64,000 nucleotides of DNA from Tubulanus polymorphus (taxonomy: Eukaryota > Nemertea > Palaeonemertea > Tubulaniformes > Tubulanidae). A model generated the notes under the pieces. The model did no database searches. It had not been told where the DNA came from and saw only the letters and a program-made list of their open reading frames with translations. Below, piece by piece: positions 44,141-56,074 of the stretch (its first letter is position 1; the number at the start of each line of letters is the position of its first letter). The stretch is from NCBI RefSeq assembly GCF_964204645.1, contig NC_134027.1:24044485-24108484 (forward strand), written 5' to 3'. The position numbers and the translations under genes were made by a program.

Positions 44141-47100
44141 ATGATCGCCCGAATGATTTACCGCGGAGCCTCCAGTGAAACGATCGTAGCTAAAGGAAAT
44201 CGATTATCGAATGCGCTCATATCAAACAGTCGATCATGTGCTATCGGGACTAGTTGCGCTTTGACTAAAGTCGGAGATATGTGTTCGAAATGGCGGGAGA
44301 AGTTTAGCGCGATGAACGTTCCGGAACCCAGACAGTCGGTAGAATCAATAGTTGCTCATGTGCTCAATAGAAAAACGGTAAGTAGCAAGGGCCCTACGAC
44401 TTCTTGATTCTCCTTCTGAACTAAAAATGTTTTTAAAGGTGCTTGAAACTCCTTTGATTTGAGCGAAATTCCCGAACCTGCTTTAAAACTCCTCCAATTT
44501 TGAGGAATAGGCAATTAGAAATTTTGTCTCCTAGTAATGCAAAAGACTATTTCGGAGGAAATTATGTTTTGGCTTACATCTATTTCCAAATCGGACGCAA
44601 GGAAGTGGATATTTTGCCATTGGCATTATTCTAATGAACAGTATTTTGCCTAATAATGAATTCAAGGCCGTACCTAACAATTTGAATGTTGTGGGGGGGA
44701 CCATAACAAGGGCAGTTATTTCAATTCAAATGCTGATATGATTCTTCCACAGGGGTTTGGCGATGGGCTTGGATTTTATTTCCGGGTTGTTGATAATCTC
44801 GCGAGAATGGCGCTAAATATGAACTGCGAATAAATTCAAAATATCACGGAAATACCTTGTGTTTATATTGTTTATTTATCCGCTATAAAGTTTTGATAAA
44901 CAATTGGTTGTTAAGAATCATTATCAGACGGTCGTCACGCTTTACTATATAAAATCAACTGTTCTTTTATATAGTAGCGTGACGACCGTCTGATAATGAT
45001 TCTTAACGACCAATTGTTTATCGAAACTTTATAGCGGATAAATAAACAATATAAACACAAGGTATTTCCGTGATATTTTGAATTTATTCGCAATTCATAT
45101 TTAGCGCCATTCTCGCGAGATTATCAACAACCCGGAAATAAAATCCAAGCCCATCGCCAAACCCCTGTGGATTCTTCTTGTAAAAATTCTGTTGGACCTT
45201 TATCATATGCTTGTCAGTCCGCGTTGAATTTTTATTTAATAACAATTTAACATTTCATACACTTAAAAAAATCATGTTTGCCCTAAATTCAACGCGGAAA
45301 CAAGGTCTTTGAAAAGGGCACAAGCAGCTATGCTATTTTTTTTAAATCACGCTTCCACGAAAATTTAAGTACTGTAAGCTGAACGTGTCCTGAAAGTATA
45401 TAATTACATTAATTGTGATTATAATTAGAATCATAGCCTACAATAAGAAATCACGATCTTCAATTAGGGCGAGAAAAAGAGTCTGAAAAAGATTTTGTGG
45501 TTATTGTTAGGTTTAGGCTTTCGATTAAAGCATTAAGGGAATATTTAGGTGGGTTCAGATTTTGCACTCATTTTTCATTGTTGCCTTCTTGGACGTCCAG
45601 CATCTTTTTTCAGCTACCAATCAGAATGAGCTTCAGGCAAACCAGCATTTTACAATTCCTTTGTATTCAAAGAAAAAATTATTTTCGGTATATGATTTCA
45701 GTTATTTGGTATTGAATATTCTGTCGAACTAAATGATAAACAGAAAGAAACTGTTGATCAGTTATGCATGAAAAGATTAGAAAGGTACGCGCTAGTTAAG
45801 TCTCATTTAAGAAATAATGATTGAGATGGCAAAAAGGGCTTATTACTGAAGTCATCTGAATCCTGTTCGAATAGAATGATTAAAATATTTGATTGAAACT
45901 ATATTTCAAGAATGCCGGTGCAGTACATAATTGGAGAATGGGACTTTTTGGATTACACGTTCATTTTGAAACCACCAGTACTGATTCCTCGACCAGAAAC
46001 TGAGGTAGGCCTATTTCAGATGATCATCTTATGCCTACATGCGTCTGTCCATCAATCCATCCATCGATCCATCCATATATAGATGGAATTTAGTTATTTT
46101 GACAAATTATGGAAAGATCATGATGGATTGTCTTGATATTTGACTTAGACATGTATCTACCCAAGACACATCTGCGCCCAAAACCTAACCCGATCAGAAT
46201 CAAGATGGCCGACTAGCGGTACATTGGTTATTTTCAATATCGAGAGCTATCTCTTGGTTTTCATAGACTGTGCATATTTTAATTGAAGAAAAACCTGACA
46301 AGAGTAAATACTTTTAGTTCAAAAAGTTAGTTCAAATGCAAGTCATTTTATTTAAACTCAACCTTTCAGTCTAACTGAAGTGCTGGAGAAAGAAATATTC
46401 CCCCTCCACCCCATTGTGATATATAACGGGCATAGTGCACCTACAATGTGGTGCGGTGTATTGGTAGTTACTGATACATGTTTGACAGGTGCTGCCATTT
46501 TTCAATAGAGATAAAAACTTATTGCTAATTTACTCCACATTGCAGTGTATTAATCATCCTCGCTTGCCAGGGGTCCAGTATCACTCCCAAACTCGCTTCC
46601 ACCAGCCCCCTGACCTCACGAAGCGTGATTTCATTACTGGCGCTGTTGAGAATGACGTCATATATTGATTTGCGAAATACTTCCTTGTTCGGTAAAACGT
46701 TCGCTGATTGGTCCATTTAACGCGAAAACCAACAGAAGTCTACTGTCGGTTTGTTACAAGCGCTGTGATTGGTACGACCGGATTCTGGTCGGCTAGTAAC
46801 GACTCCAACGACTCGTGAGGTCAAGGGGTTCGGGGAACAGCTTTAGCGTAGTGGGTTCGAATCCCTTGACGGGTGAAGATGTGTATTAATGTAATTTAAT
46901 TACATTAATACACTGCAATGCGGAGTAGGCCTACTAGCGTACAGTCCATTACTGGTACCGCCATGCAGCGTAGACGCACTGAAAGGGCTACGTGAAATTC
47001 AGTCTCAGTCCGGCATCAATTCTCCGAGAATGTTTCAAAAACTGTTCTTCTACTCATCGCAGGAACTGGTTTTGTTCGCCGAGAAAGATATCCGCGGCGC

Positions 47101-50100
47101 AGGAATGAAATTTTTAGAGATCGGCTCTGGAAGTGGCTGCGTTTCGATTTCTCTTCTGAAGAGACACGAAACGGTAAGAACTTTTTCATAAAAAATGTTT
47201 TGTTGAAAGAACGATGACCACACTCAAACATGGTGAACGGATGGTGAGGGCAAACACTAATTATTTACTCACTCACCAATTTACTCAATTAACCTGTCCT
47301 CCTTGTATATATACCCCTGTTTTTAGTCTATTTCTCACACCTGACGATGATCTCTAGGGTGAGATCGAAACGTCGTGTCTTTTATATATTTTAGATTTAA
47401 TAAATAAATTCTGGTTTTTAATTTCTTTTAATCTGTAAATAGTGGGATTTTATCTTATTGTTTTGTTGAAACTTTGGGTAGTTTTGGTTGATCCATCTTA
47501 CGATATACAACACATGCACACAAAGCTATTCGAAAAATAAAAATCTGAAAAGGGCGCGCTGTAAAACAGGGAAGGGTATGATTCTGTTGGTCTTAATATT
47601 CGGGTAAAGGGTATTTTCCCTGTCAAAAGGGCACCACTGCGAGAATGCCCCTTTCTAATGAATAAGCATCAAAAGATTTGGAGACATTTTAAACCAGGAA
47701 ATATCTCCTTTCACCTGCTGCAGACACTTGGGGAATTTTGTGTCATAACATGGAAAAATCAGGGAAAATTCAGGGAATTTGTAAATGCGTGGAAACAAGA
47801 ATTCATGAATATTCTGTGGAAATTATTAGACAAAAACAAAAAAAAATCGTAATTGTACTGACATATTCAAATATTATTCCATTTTGGGGTTATTTGAATA
47901 TGATAATGATAAAATATGCTTTTATATAGCGCTATTTTCTAAAAGGACTCATTGCGCTTTACATAAAACACTAATTTAACCCCAATAGAAAACACTGTAG
48001 AATTCCTCTAAGAATTAAAAGCATTAGGAACCATGACAGCTTTTAAAAGCAGGAATTGTAGGACTATCCCTTATATGTTTTGTTAAAAGGTTCCCTAAAA
48101 AGGTGCCCTTCAACTAAAAAATATCCGTCTAAATTTCGAATTTTCAGATAAGCGGCGTTGCAGTGGATATGAGCTCGGAAGCATGCTCTCTCACGACGCT
48201 GAATGCCGGCAAACTAGGAGTCTCGAATCGTTTGGAAATACATCGTCACGAGATACTCGCGAACTCGGCTTCGAATGAACTGTTTAAAGGCGTCTCGTTT
48301 GATTTGATAGTCAGCAATCCGCCGTACATACCGACCGCCGATATGCAGCATTTACCGGACGAAATCAGGTTAGGTTCTATTTCTTATTTATTCATTATCA
48401 GGCCTGTAGAATGGTGGGGGGGGGGGTAGTTGGGGTAGGGCTTTGAACTAGTTGCAGGGTCTCTAAAACTCCTTGATTCCTTAATAAAAACACCTTCTAA
48501 ATGGAAATGCTTTTAAGGGTGTTAGAAACTACTTTAATTTGAGCAAAATGTGAGAAACTTCTTTAATGGTTTGCCGCGAAAAGCATTAGCAATTTAAGAG
48601 TTTACTGTAATTAGGATATAGATTAAGTGATGCATATGCTTCCTCGAATTATGAAAATCCTTTGATAATAGTTATAACAGTGGAACCTCGTTACAACAAG
48701 CTCATATACAAGGATTCATCCGATAGTAGAAATTAGAATTTGGTCCCAAGTAAGATAATATGATTAATTTCATCCTGGATATAATGAACAATCGGTTATA
48801 ACGAACATATATTCTAGTCCCATGAAGTTCGCTGTACGGAGGTTCCACTGTATCTAGGCTTGGAGTAATCGATTACTCCAAAATCTCGGAATATCTGATC
48901 TGTACGACCCTGAGTTAGTTCCACTCATTTTTTAATTCGATACAGTTGGGACTTGGATTTATTCTAAACCTAATTCGGCGGTGTTTACAGAATTAGAAAG
49001 TTGAGTATTCTACAAATTGTGTACTTTCAATGCTTTAAAAATCTAACTTAATTGGATTATACACAGATGAACATATTCCATGTCTGTATTTATTAATACA
49101 TCAAAAACAAAAACAATGCCAGTATTCGTATTGATTTTCATTTAATATCAGTCAGTAAAACTTTGTATTTCAATTTTAAACCAACACATCAACAGCTGCT
49201 AGCTTATAGTGCACAGTGTATGAATGAATGCCGTATTTGACGCAAGCAGAGTATGTGTGGCCTGTTGGTCTAGGGGTATGATTCTCGCTTTGGGTGCGAG
49301 AGGTCCCGGGTTCAAATCCCGGACAGGCCCAGAATTATTTTTGCATGATTACTCGCCCGTTTCAATTTTTAAAACGTTGGAAATACTCGATTTTGTAGAA
49401 AACTGCTGAGCAGAGCTTTCGATCCAAATCCATGGATGGTCGTCAACGTACTACGCGTGCACGTGCACACGCAATATATTGTCCCGAACATGAGGGATTT
49501 GGTATCAACCCCCATCCAGTAGAGTGGGGCGGTGGTTCGAGATCTGTTTGGCTTCCTCCTTATTTGTCTTTTGAACCAGTTTGGTTGCCTATAGAACACC
49601 GACACATCTCAAGTGTCCTTCATAAGCAAAAGTCGGCTCGATGATCCCAGTAACTTTTTTTTTTGTCTCTGTTTTAATTTGTTGCCAAGTCAATTAAAGA
49701 ACCCTCTAAATACTTTTCAGTGTTCATCATGGGTATTTAAAAGGGAATACCTAGCACAGAATTGAGAAAATCCTTTTAAGACCTGGAATAGCAATGAAAT
49801 AGCAAAACGAAAATGGATATGGACAAAGTAATGGGGCTGGTTGTTTGTTTATTGATTGAGAAAGTTGTTTGAGTTAAAGATACACGTTTTGAACGCTCGA
49901 ATTGGTTGAATAACTATGAATCTTCATGGAGAACATTGAAAATGATGATAGGACATTGGAAATTGAAGAGGCAATCAAATTAGTGACAGTTTGAATACTC
50001 ATTGGTACTAGATGCAGTTTCATAATTGGTTGAATTTTAAATGGTTTTGTTTTAGTTGTCGATGTGTTTGAAGTAACCCAGTAGCATACGTACAGTCCAA

Positions 50101-51704
50101 ATGTGAGGTTTCGTTGTAATTTGGCAACAATTATAGGGGCAGATTTAAGGGATGGTCTTCCCTTTTCGTCAAGTGAAAGATCTTTTGAATCTGCAAATTT
50201 GACACTCATACATTTGGAAATTGCATATTTTTTCCGACTCATTTCTTCAGAAATATCAAATAATGTGGGTGGAACCTAGCAGCCTATTAAAATGCCTTTT
50301 CATCTTATCGTCTAGACCCCGACCTTCCAAATTTCCTACATCCGCCCCTGGATTATGATATTTCGCATCTACACAGTCAAATATTAGCGACTAATCCAAA
50401 AATCTCGATGGGTTTTTCATGAGAAATGCGCTCTGTGTCTCGGAATGTTTGAAATAGTCAAAAAGATATCTATTAATCTAGCTTCTTTTAGAACGAAATT
50501 TATTCTTGTGCTTAAACAATTAAGCCCTGTAGTAATATCGAATAGATGATGATGCTTTCATATTATTTTTTAGTAAATTTGAAGATAGCGCAGCACTTCA
50601 TGGTGGTTCTGATGGACTCGATGTCGTTAGAAATATCTTGAAATTTTCAAGCGAGCTATTGAAGCCGAATGGGTGAGTAAAAAAGTCAAAAAATTATGCG
50701 GAAAAAATATTTGGGCCTGTCCGGGATTTGAACCCGGGACCTCTCGCACCCAAAGCGAGAATCATACCCCTAGACCAACAGGCCGCACATACTATCTCTA
50801 CGTCGAATACGGCATTCATTCATACACTATGTAAAGCTACCAGCTGTTAATGTAATGGCTGGGATATACACTGTGCCGATGCATTGTAATATGATAACTG
50901 GCATCGCGATGAATAGATAAGATAATAGCGTACACCACAGTCTGACGTTGAGAATAGATTTAAACTTAGAACCTGCTATTATGAAATTATGATGATTTAG
51001 AATGAAATTTATTACTCAAGAATAAAAGATAATAGAAATGACATTTCGAACTTTCTCTAGAGTGGTCAGAATAGTAATACCTGACGATGGTTTGATGAGT
51101 CTGAAACGCTGCGCGGTTGTGTCTTTTATTTTTGATACCCGAGTAATATACTTTTGTTTTAAATCGTATGAATTTGTATACAGCATGTTTTAAAATTAAG
51201 ATTGCCGAAATTGAGGTCATCAATTGATACAGATGATAAGATACTTCAATAAATTGTTTAAAAAGTTGATTATCTTAATTTTAACGTACACATTGTATAC
51301 TGATAGGCATGTATGAAGTAGGAGATGCAAAATGTTATTTCACAAGAACAGAAAGAGTTGCTGATTATTCCGATAATAACTTTGATTTGATTAAGAATGA
51401 ATCATGAAGGAACAATTTTTTGAACAATGCTTTTGAATGTTTTCACAATTTTCGAGTTGATTAGTCAAATACTCATTAATTTCAATAGCTTTTATCAATT
51501 ACGAACATCTTCGATTGCTTGATGATTAAGTACTCATCAATAAACCACGGATGGGAGTGTAATTTTTCGAACTGATATTTAAGGGTGTTATGGATGGAGT
51601 TGGACAGGACTCACCCGAGTCAAATACAGCACGTTCTGAGGCAGTTAAAACTTGACGGTGAATTTGGCGACTTACGAACGGAAATTGACTTCATGAAATG
51701 GTAA
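44141..51704 (+). CDS. HEMK1: HEMK1 release-factor glutamine methyltransferase
   Basis: N5-glutamine methyltransferase of the HemK/PrmC family, which methylates the GGQ glutamine of mitochondrial release factors. Exons: 44141-44377, 45702-45784, 45911-46004, 47063-47173, 48148-48368, 50574-50672, 51584-51704 (966 nt, 321 residues plus TAA). The N-terminus is basic and suits mitochondrial import. Landmarks: [13 protein letters not shown] (family substrate-side motif), [16 protein letters not shown] motif [11 protein letters not shown] (155-164), and the catalytic NPPY in [11 protein letters not shown] (232-235). The C-terminus ends ...RTEIDFMKW, without the usual GRxRF end; it may be diverged or continue in an unrecognised exon (AAATG|GTAATT could be a donor). 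The introns carry a fold-back element, nested MITEs, a hammerhead-like motif and two tRNA-Pro genes. Confidence 0.92.
44747..45170. mobile_element. 424 bp fold-back element
   Basis: Two arms of about 207 bp (44747-44954 and 44965-45170) are almost exact inverse copies around a 10 bp loop. The element begins CCACAGGGGTTTGGCGATGG and ends with the complement. ATTCTT occurs directly on both sides (44741-44746, 45171-45176) and looks like a target-site duplication. It sits in HEMK1 intron 1. Confidence 0.9.
46555..46880 (+). mobile_element. tRNA-like non-autonomous element, full copy
   Basis: 326 bp flanked by GTGTATTAAT on both sides (46545-46554, 46881-46890), or TGTATTAAT if the ends are CATCC...GATG. 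Near its right end it has GTGGGTTCGAATCCC (B-box match) enclosed by the complementary pair GTCAAGGG / CCCTTGAC. It shares both ends with the 97 bp element at 10106-10202. SINE or MULE-like; the class is not certain. Confidence 0.75.
46881..46913. repeat. 33 bp AT-rich palindrome
   Basis: GTGTATTAATGTAATT, one central base, then its reverse complement. It overlaps the right target-site duplication of the preceding element. Confidence 0.75.
47337..47378 (+). ncRNA. Hammerhead ribozyme-like motif, third copy
   Basis: ACAC (stem I), CTGACGA (CUGANGA), stem II GATCTC/GAGATC with loop TAGGGT, GAAAC, GTC (canonical NUH triplet), GTGT closing stem I. Same 42-nt length as the pair in the astacin intron but different stem sequences, so the pairing has been kept by covariation. 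Followed by a TTTTATATATTTTAG tail. Confidence 0.55.
49259..49330 (+). tRNA. tRNA-Pro (UGG)
   Basis: 72 nt folding as a standard cloverleaf: acceptor GGCCTGT/ACAGGCC, D arm with TCTAGGGGTA, anticodon stem CTCGC/GCGAG with loop TTTGGGT (anticodon TGG at 49291-49293), T arm CCGGG TTCAAAT CCCGG, discriminator C. No encoded CCA. A TTTTT terminator follows at 49338-49342. It lies in HEMK1 intron 5. Confidence 0.97.
50713..50784 (-). tRNA. tRNA-Pro (UGG), inverted second copy
   Basis: The same 72-nt tRNA sequence as at 49259-49330 on the opposite strand, with a T6 terminator (50702-50707 on the plus strand read in reverse). It lies in HEMK1 intron 6. About 65 bp of 5' flank is also conserved between copies (for example GTGTATGAATGAATGCCGTA). 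Confidence 0.97.
51081..51123 (+). ncRNA. Degenerate hammerhead-like motif
   Basis: CTGACGA, a poorly paired stem II, then GAAAC, GCTGCGCG, GTT, GTGTC. Here a loop sits between GAAAC and GTT, so a small stem III could close in cis. The same TCTTTTAT-type tail as the third copy follows. Weak. Confidence 0.3.
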
Positions 51705-53849
51705 TTTTAAACGATCATTTTCATCATTTCATTCAATCATCGATCATTTTATTTTTTCATCAGTAATCAATTTCAGAGGTTCCGCTGTGGGCCAATATCG
51801 CATATTGTACTATCCGATAGGGTAAATAGATTGTCCAAAATGGATGTCCAGATATTTTGTTCCTCTTAGTAAACTTTTCTTACAAAGTCTTACTTGACCC
51901 GGGTATCCAAATGATGAAAATTTTTTTTTTGTTATGGGAAAATGATAAAAACTGGTCCATCCAAATTATTCCGATTGTTGACATAGCCAGGGACAAGTTT
52001 CACAGAATGACTTAAAACTGATGAAACTTCGATAATGAAATGCTTAGTGAAACAGCTCCCATCATCATCAATCACATTGAATATCTTTACTCCAAAATAT
52101 CAGAATTATTAAATTCTTTTAGTCTAAAAGCCCAAAAATCTTATATCGATATAATTTTCCCCTGGCAAAAAATCATTACCCTCGATGAATATCTAATCGG
52201 TATAGATATTCACCATGATATCCTATCGTCTTTCAGTCCTAGGTTTTGCCGCCTGGTAAAATTAACACCACCGAATACGTAGCAGCGCTGATCACCTGTA
52301 GCCTCCTCGGGCTATTTAAGGTTCAAGAATAGTCGGGCAGAGTTTCGGGAAGCCGAGTTCTGAAGAACTGCGGTCAAAATCGTCAGACCAATTATTCGGC
52401 GAAGTTGAGACTGGTGAAATTCTAGAGAAGTCAGTGAAATCGTGGACGTTTAGATAAGTTATAAATCCATGGTGAAATACAGCGGACTATGTTGTATCTT
52501 GCCTCCTCAGTTCCTGATGGAAGTACAGTGAAAATTGTATACCGCTTCATGATTATTGATTATTGAATGACTTCGCTAAATACAGCTGACATGACTTAAA
52601 GATGGCCAAACATGACTGGGTGTAGTCGAGAAATACAGTTGATTCTGTCTTACCCCAGAACAGATGGGACCTGAATGGAACCTCGTAAATATGAATCTTG
52701 TGGACGAAAGTGAAATTGTCATATTAAACTGATTTCGTATTATCTAATTTTTGATATAAATACCTTAGCTGTGACATTTTCATAATTTAACAGGTTCAGC
52801 TGTAATTGTTTAGCTAATTACTGATCAGTTGAGAAATACAGAAGAGTCCAGGTGGGTTCCGAGGGATCTGGAATACCATTGGGCTTTGTCCTCGTTTGGC
52901 ATGATTTGGCATATAGAAAGTGCCCCTGAAAACCACAAGTTTAATGTTAAATGCCTTTTTTGCCATGATTTGACATAGAAAGTGCCCACCCCATAATAGT
53001 CAGTGCCCTTATACAACTCAGAATCCCCTCGAGATAGGGCCCTAGATCTGCCCCTGCAGTTAGACTGTTTGATGTATAGTTAGGACTGGGTAGCATGGAT
53101 CGGATCGAGAGTCACTATATTATTATGTACTTCCGCTGTCAGAACAACTGTGAATAAATAAACGAGAAAAACAAATTTACCGAAGACAAAACTATGTTTT
53201 TATTCATTATTAATTGCATTGATAACAGGTCACTGTGTGGTATTTCATTTTAACAATAAAAATATACTGGATACAGTACAACAATTCCAACAAACAAGAC
53301 CCCGCGCGAACCCCATCCCGGCCCCCAGTAAACCCCTCTCAAACCGCCTGGTTAGTGGCGGTTCGACCCAAATCCCTTCTTATACTTAACAATCGGGACC
53401 CAGTTCCGGTTATGGGTTAAAATAAGTTCATTTACAATCAATTCTTATTTCAGAACTGTGGAATTACCTCCCTTAACTTCCACTCTTTCGTCATTTTAAA
53501 ATAAGCTAATTTCAGATGATTTAGCCTAGAATCAAATTTGAACCATTGAACAATCTTAGAGTAACTAGGTCCATTATTTTTCATTCTTTCGTATATAACT
53601 ACAAATTCGCTGCGGCCTAACACCTTGTCATTAGTATTCTAAGTAACACGTTCAATACCGCCATGTTTCCTCTTAATTGTCACTACGAGTTATTTCGTAG
53701 CTAGCAATGGATCTATCAGATAGTCGGCCATTGTTCAAAATTGGCCAATGAGCATTGAGAATGAAGCAGAGATGGTTTAGGTTCACATTGCCAGCCAATC
53801 TGGAACTGTGTTATTCTCGTGTGCCAGAGAATGTGTTTCAAGAATTGGA

Positions 53850-54073
53850 ACTACGAGATAACTCATAGTGACAATGATGGCTGAACTGTAACTACGAGAT
53901 AACTCATAGTGGCAATGATGGCTGAACTGATACTACGAGATAACTCGGAGTAACAATGATGGCTGTACTGTAACTACGAGATAACTCATAGTGGCAATGA
54001 TAATAGAATCGGAACTATGAGATAACTCGTAGTAGCAATGATGGCTGAACCGGAACTACAAGATAACTCGTTA
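53850..54073. repeat. 41 bp minisatellite
   Basis: Five and a half copies start at 53850, 53891, 53932, 53973, 54014 and 54055. Unit consensus ACTACGAGATAACTCATAGT followed by GGCAATGATGGCTGAACTG. A single inverted relative (CACTACGAGTTATTTCGTAG) lies at about 53682-53701. Confidence 0.9.
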
Positions 54074-55341
54074 ATAAATACCTCTAAATATCATACATAC
54101 TAAATCATTTTACATCGTCGATTGGAGGCTAAAGGGTTAGAACTAAATGCAATATATACTATTGTCATGAAGGCAGCAACTAAAAACGAACTGGACACAA
54201 GAAAGCTGGTAATATTTCAGCTTGATCATAAATATCATTTGTGAGGAGGAAAAAACCTCACGAGGAATTCACGTGTCATCTGATTTCAGGGCTGTTCAAC
54301 CACTGAAAATGCAACCAGATATGATATTTTTCAGGAACATTTCATTTCAAATACGAAAGTAAATGTCCAAATTAATCGGTTATCGATGATTAGCTTCTCG
54401 GTAACATCTTTCACATTTCTGTACGCGTTAAATCAAATCAATATTTCACAGGACAAAAATACATGCAGTTAACCTCGCATAACTCGGACAAACTGGGAAT
54501 CACCAATAATTGAGTTAAGCGAAATCAGAGTTAAAAGATCGGAAAATGATTTCGTTTTTTGTCCCGAGTTAGTCGAAAGTCGGAGTAAGGCGAGATTTAC
54601 TGCGTTAACAAATTACTGAAAATCAGCGACGGCTATTTCACCACTAATGAAGATAATGCTTTGTTATTTATATGTACATGCACGTATAACTTACACTCAC
54701 ACACATGGTATAAATACGCTGCCATCAAATTGAATTATATAGTTGGAATGATCTAATTTTACTTATTTTTTTTTTTTAACTGACCACACAAGGTATTACT
54801 GACCACTCGCCAGGGCTCGAATGCCTCCGAACCGTGGCGAGTGAGGACGACTACGAAATGGAGCTGATTTAAAGATAAGAACAGGCCTTTCAATACAAAC
54901 TTATTTTCGTTGAAGGAATTATCTATCATCAATGAACAGCCTGGACCCCGCACCCCTTCAGAGATCATACGCTCTTCATCCGAGGCATTTTCTAACGAAA
55001 ATGAACTACAAACACCAGACATCCTTTAAAGTTTCGATTGTCCAGGCCTCACCAGATATTTATTTTATTGAAAATGAACTAACGAACACCAAAAATTAGA
55101 CATCAACCAGCACACTGAAAAACTATTAGTTACTAATCATCACATTGTTCGGTATTCGCCAGAGATATTTTTGATTGAAAATGAGCAATCAACATTAGGC
55201 ATTTCATCAGTTCATTTTCAAAAACTGATCATCCACACTTCACAACATAATGGTTTATATCCGAATGAAGGGCTGGTTCCAGGCTGCTCACTAGTACCTA
55301 CATTATCAATTCCATCGGTTTATGTCGAAAATCATTTCAGT

Positions 55342-55460
55342 ACCTGGGGCCGGTTCTATAGACTGGTATTAACTTTAACCTTGCGGCTAACTTAATTCAT
55401 TTTCAATTGAGTTAGCCCCCGGGTTAAAGATAATACCAGTCGATAAAACCGGGCCCTGGT
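55342..55460. mobile_element. MITE, GGGCCGGTTCTATAGACTGG family
   Basis: Inverted termini of about 38 bp: ACCTGGGGCCGGTTCTATAG...TTAACC and GGGTTAAAGATAATACCAGT...GGGCCCTGGT. A partial copy lies at 1350-1425. Confidence 0.7.
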
Positions 55461-56074
55461 ATTTAACAATCGACACTGTACGCGAATCGAAAGGTTTTGA
55501 TGAAGAACCGTCTGACTACGCGACGATCGATATGTAAATTTGGTATATTCTATCCATGCATAGTTTGACAATACCTACCTATATATACATACGTTACGAT
55601 AGAAAAAACTAACAACACTTTTTCTTCATCGGCAAAATTTCTAAACGACACAGTCGTAGTAAGTTGAATTGAACATGAACTAACGTCGACCTTTTCAACG
55701 ACGACATCTAAAGAATTCCGCCCTAGTTTTCCCGGTACACGTACATCGATAAAATAAGATCACTAGTTAAAACAATTTTCGAGCGAATAAAAAATTCCAC
55801 TAGTTTCAACGTATAAAGGGCTCACTTTTCAATACAATTTGCAGTTTTCAAAGTTTCAAAGTCCATGTATTTTGTTCAGTCAAATTGGCATTGGTCGTTC
55901 TAGAGTTTCTACACATGTAGTACATTGTATAATAATCATAACAACATAAGCTAACAATAGTTTGAATGATTCATCTGAACAGTTAGTTAGTTTGAACTGG
56001 CATGCTGCAGCTGGTTTTAAATTTATTTCAGGCCGAGGGGTTTAGTCTTTGAAATGAAGGCATTCAACACACCT

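Larger units (their letters stand above)
46360..46990 (-). mobile_element. piggyBac-like MITE, inverted copy split by an insertion
   Basis: Left edge AACCTTTCAGT and right edge GTAGACGCACTGAAAGGG are the diverged ends of the family seen at 61990-62267. Interior blocks such as GACAGGTGCTGCCATTTTTC and ATATAACGGGCATAGTGCA match in inverse order. It is interrupted by the tRNA-like element at 46555-46880. Confidence 0.7.

Noticed and set aside
52040-52282. Open frame of 80 codons as a small gene
   Set aside because: No recognisable domain, promoter or neighbouring exons; length is within chance for this AT content.
53850-54073. CRISPR-like array of regular repeats
   Set aside because: Contiguous 41 bp minisatellite without unique spacers in a eukaryotic genome.
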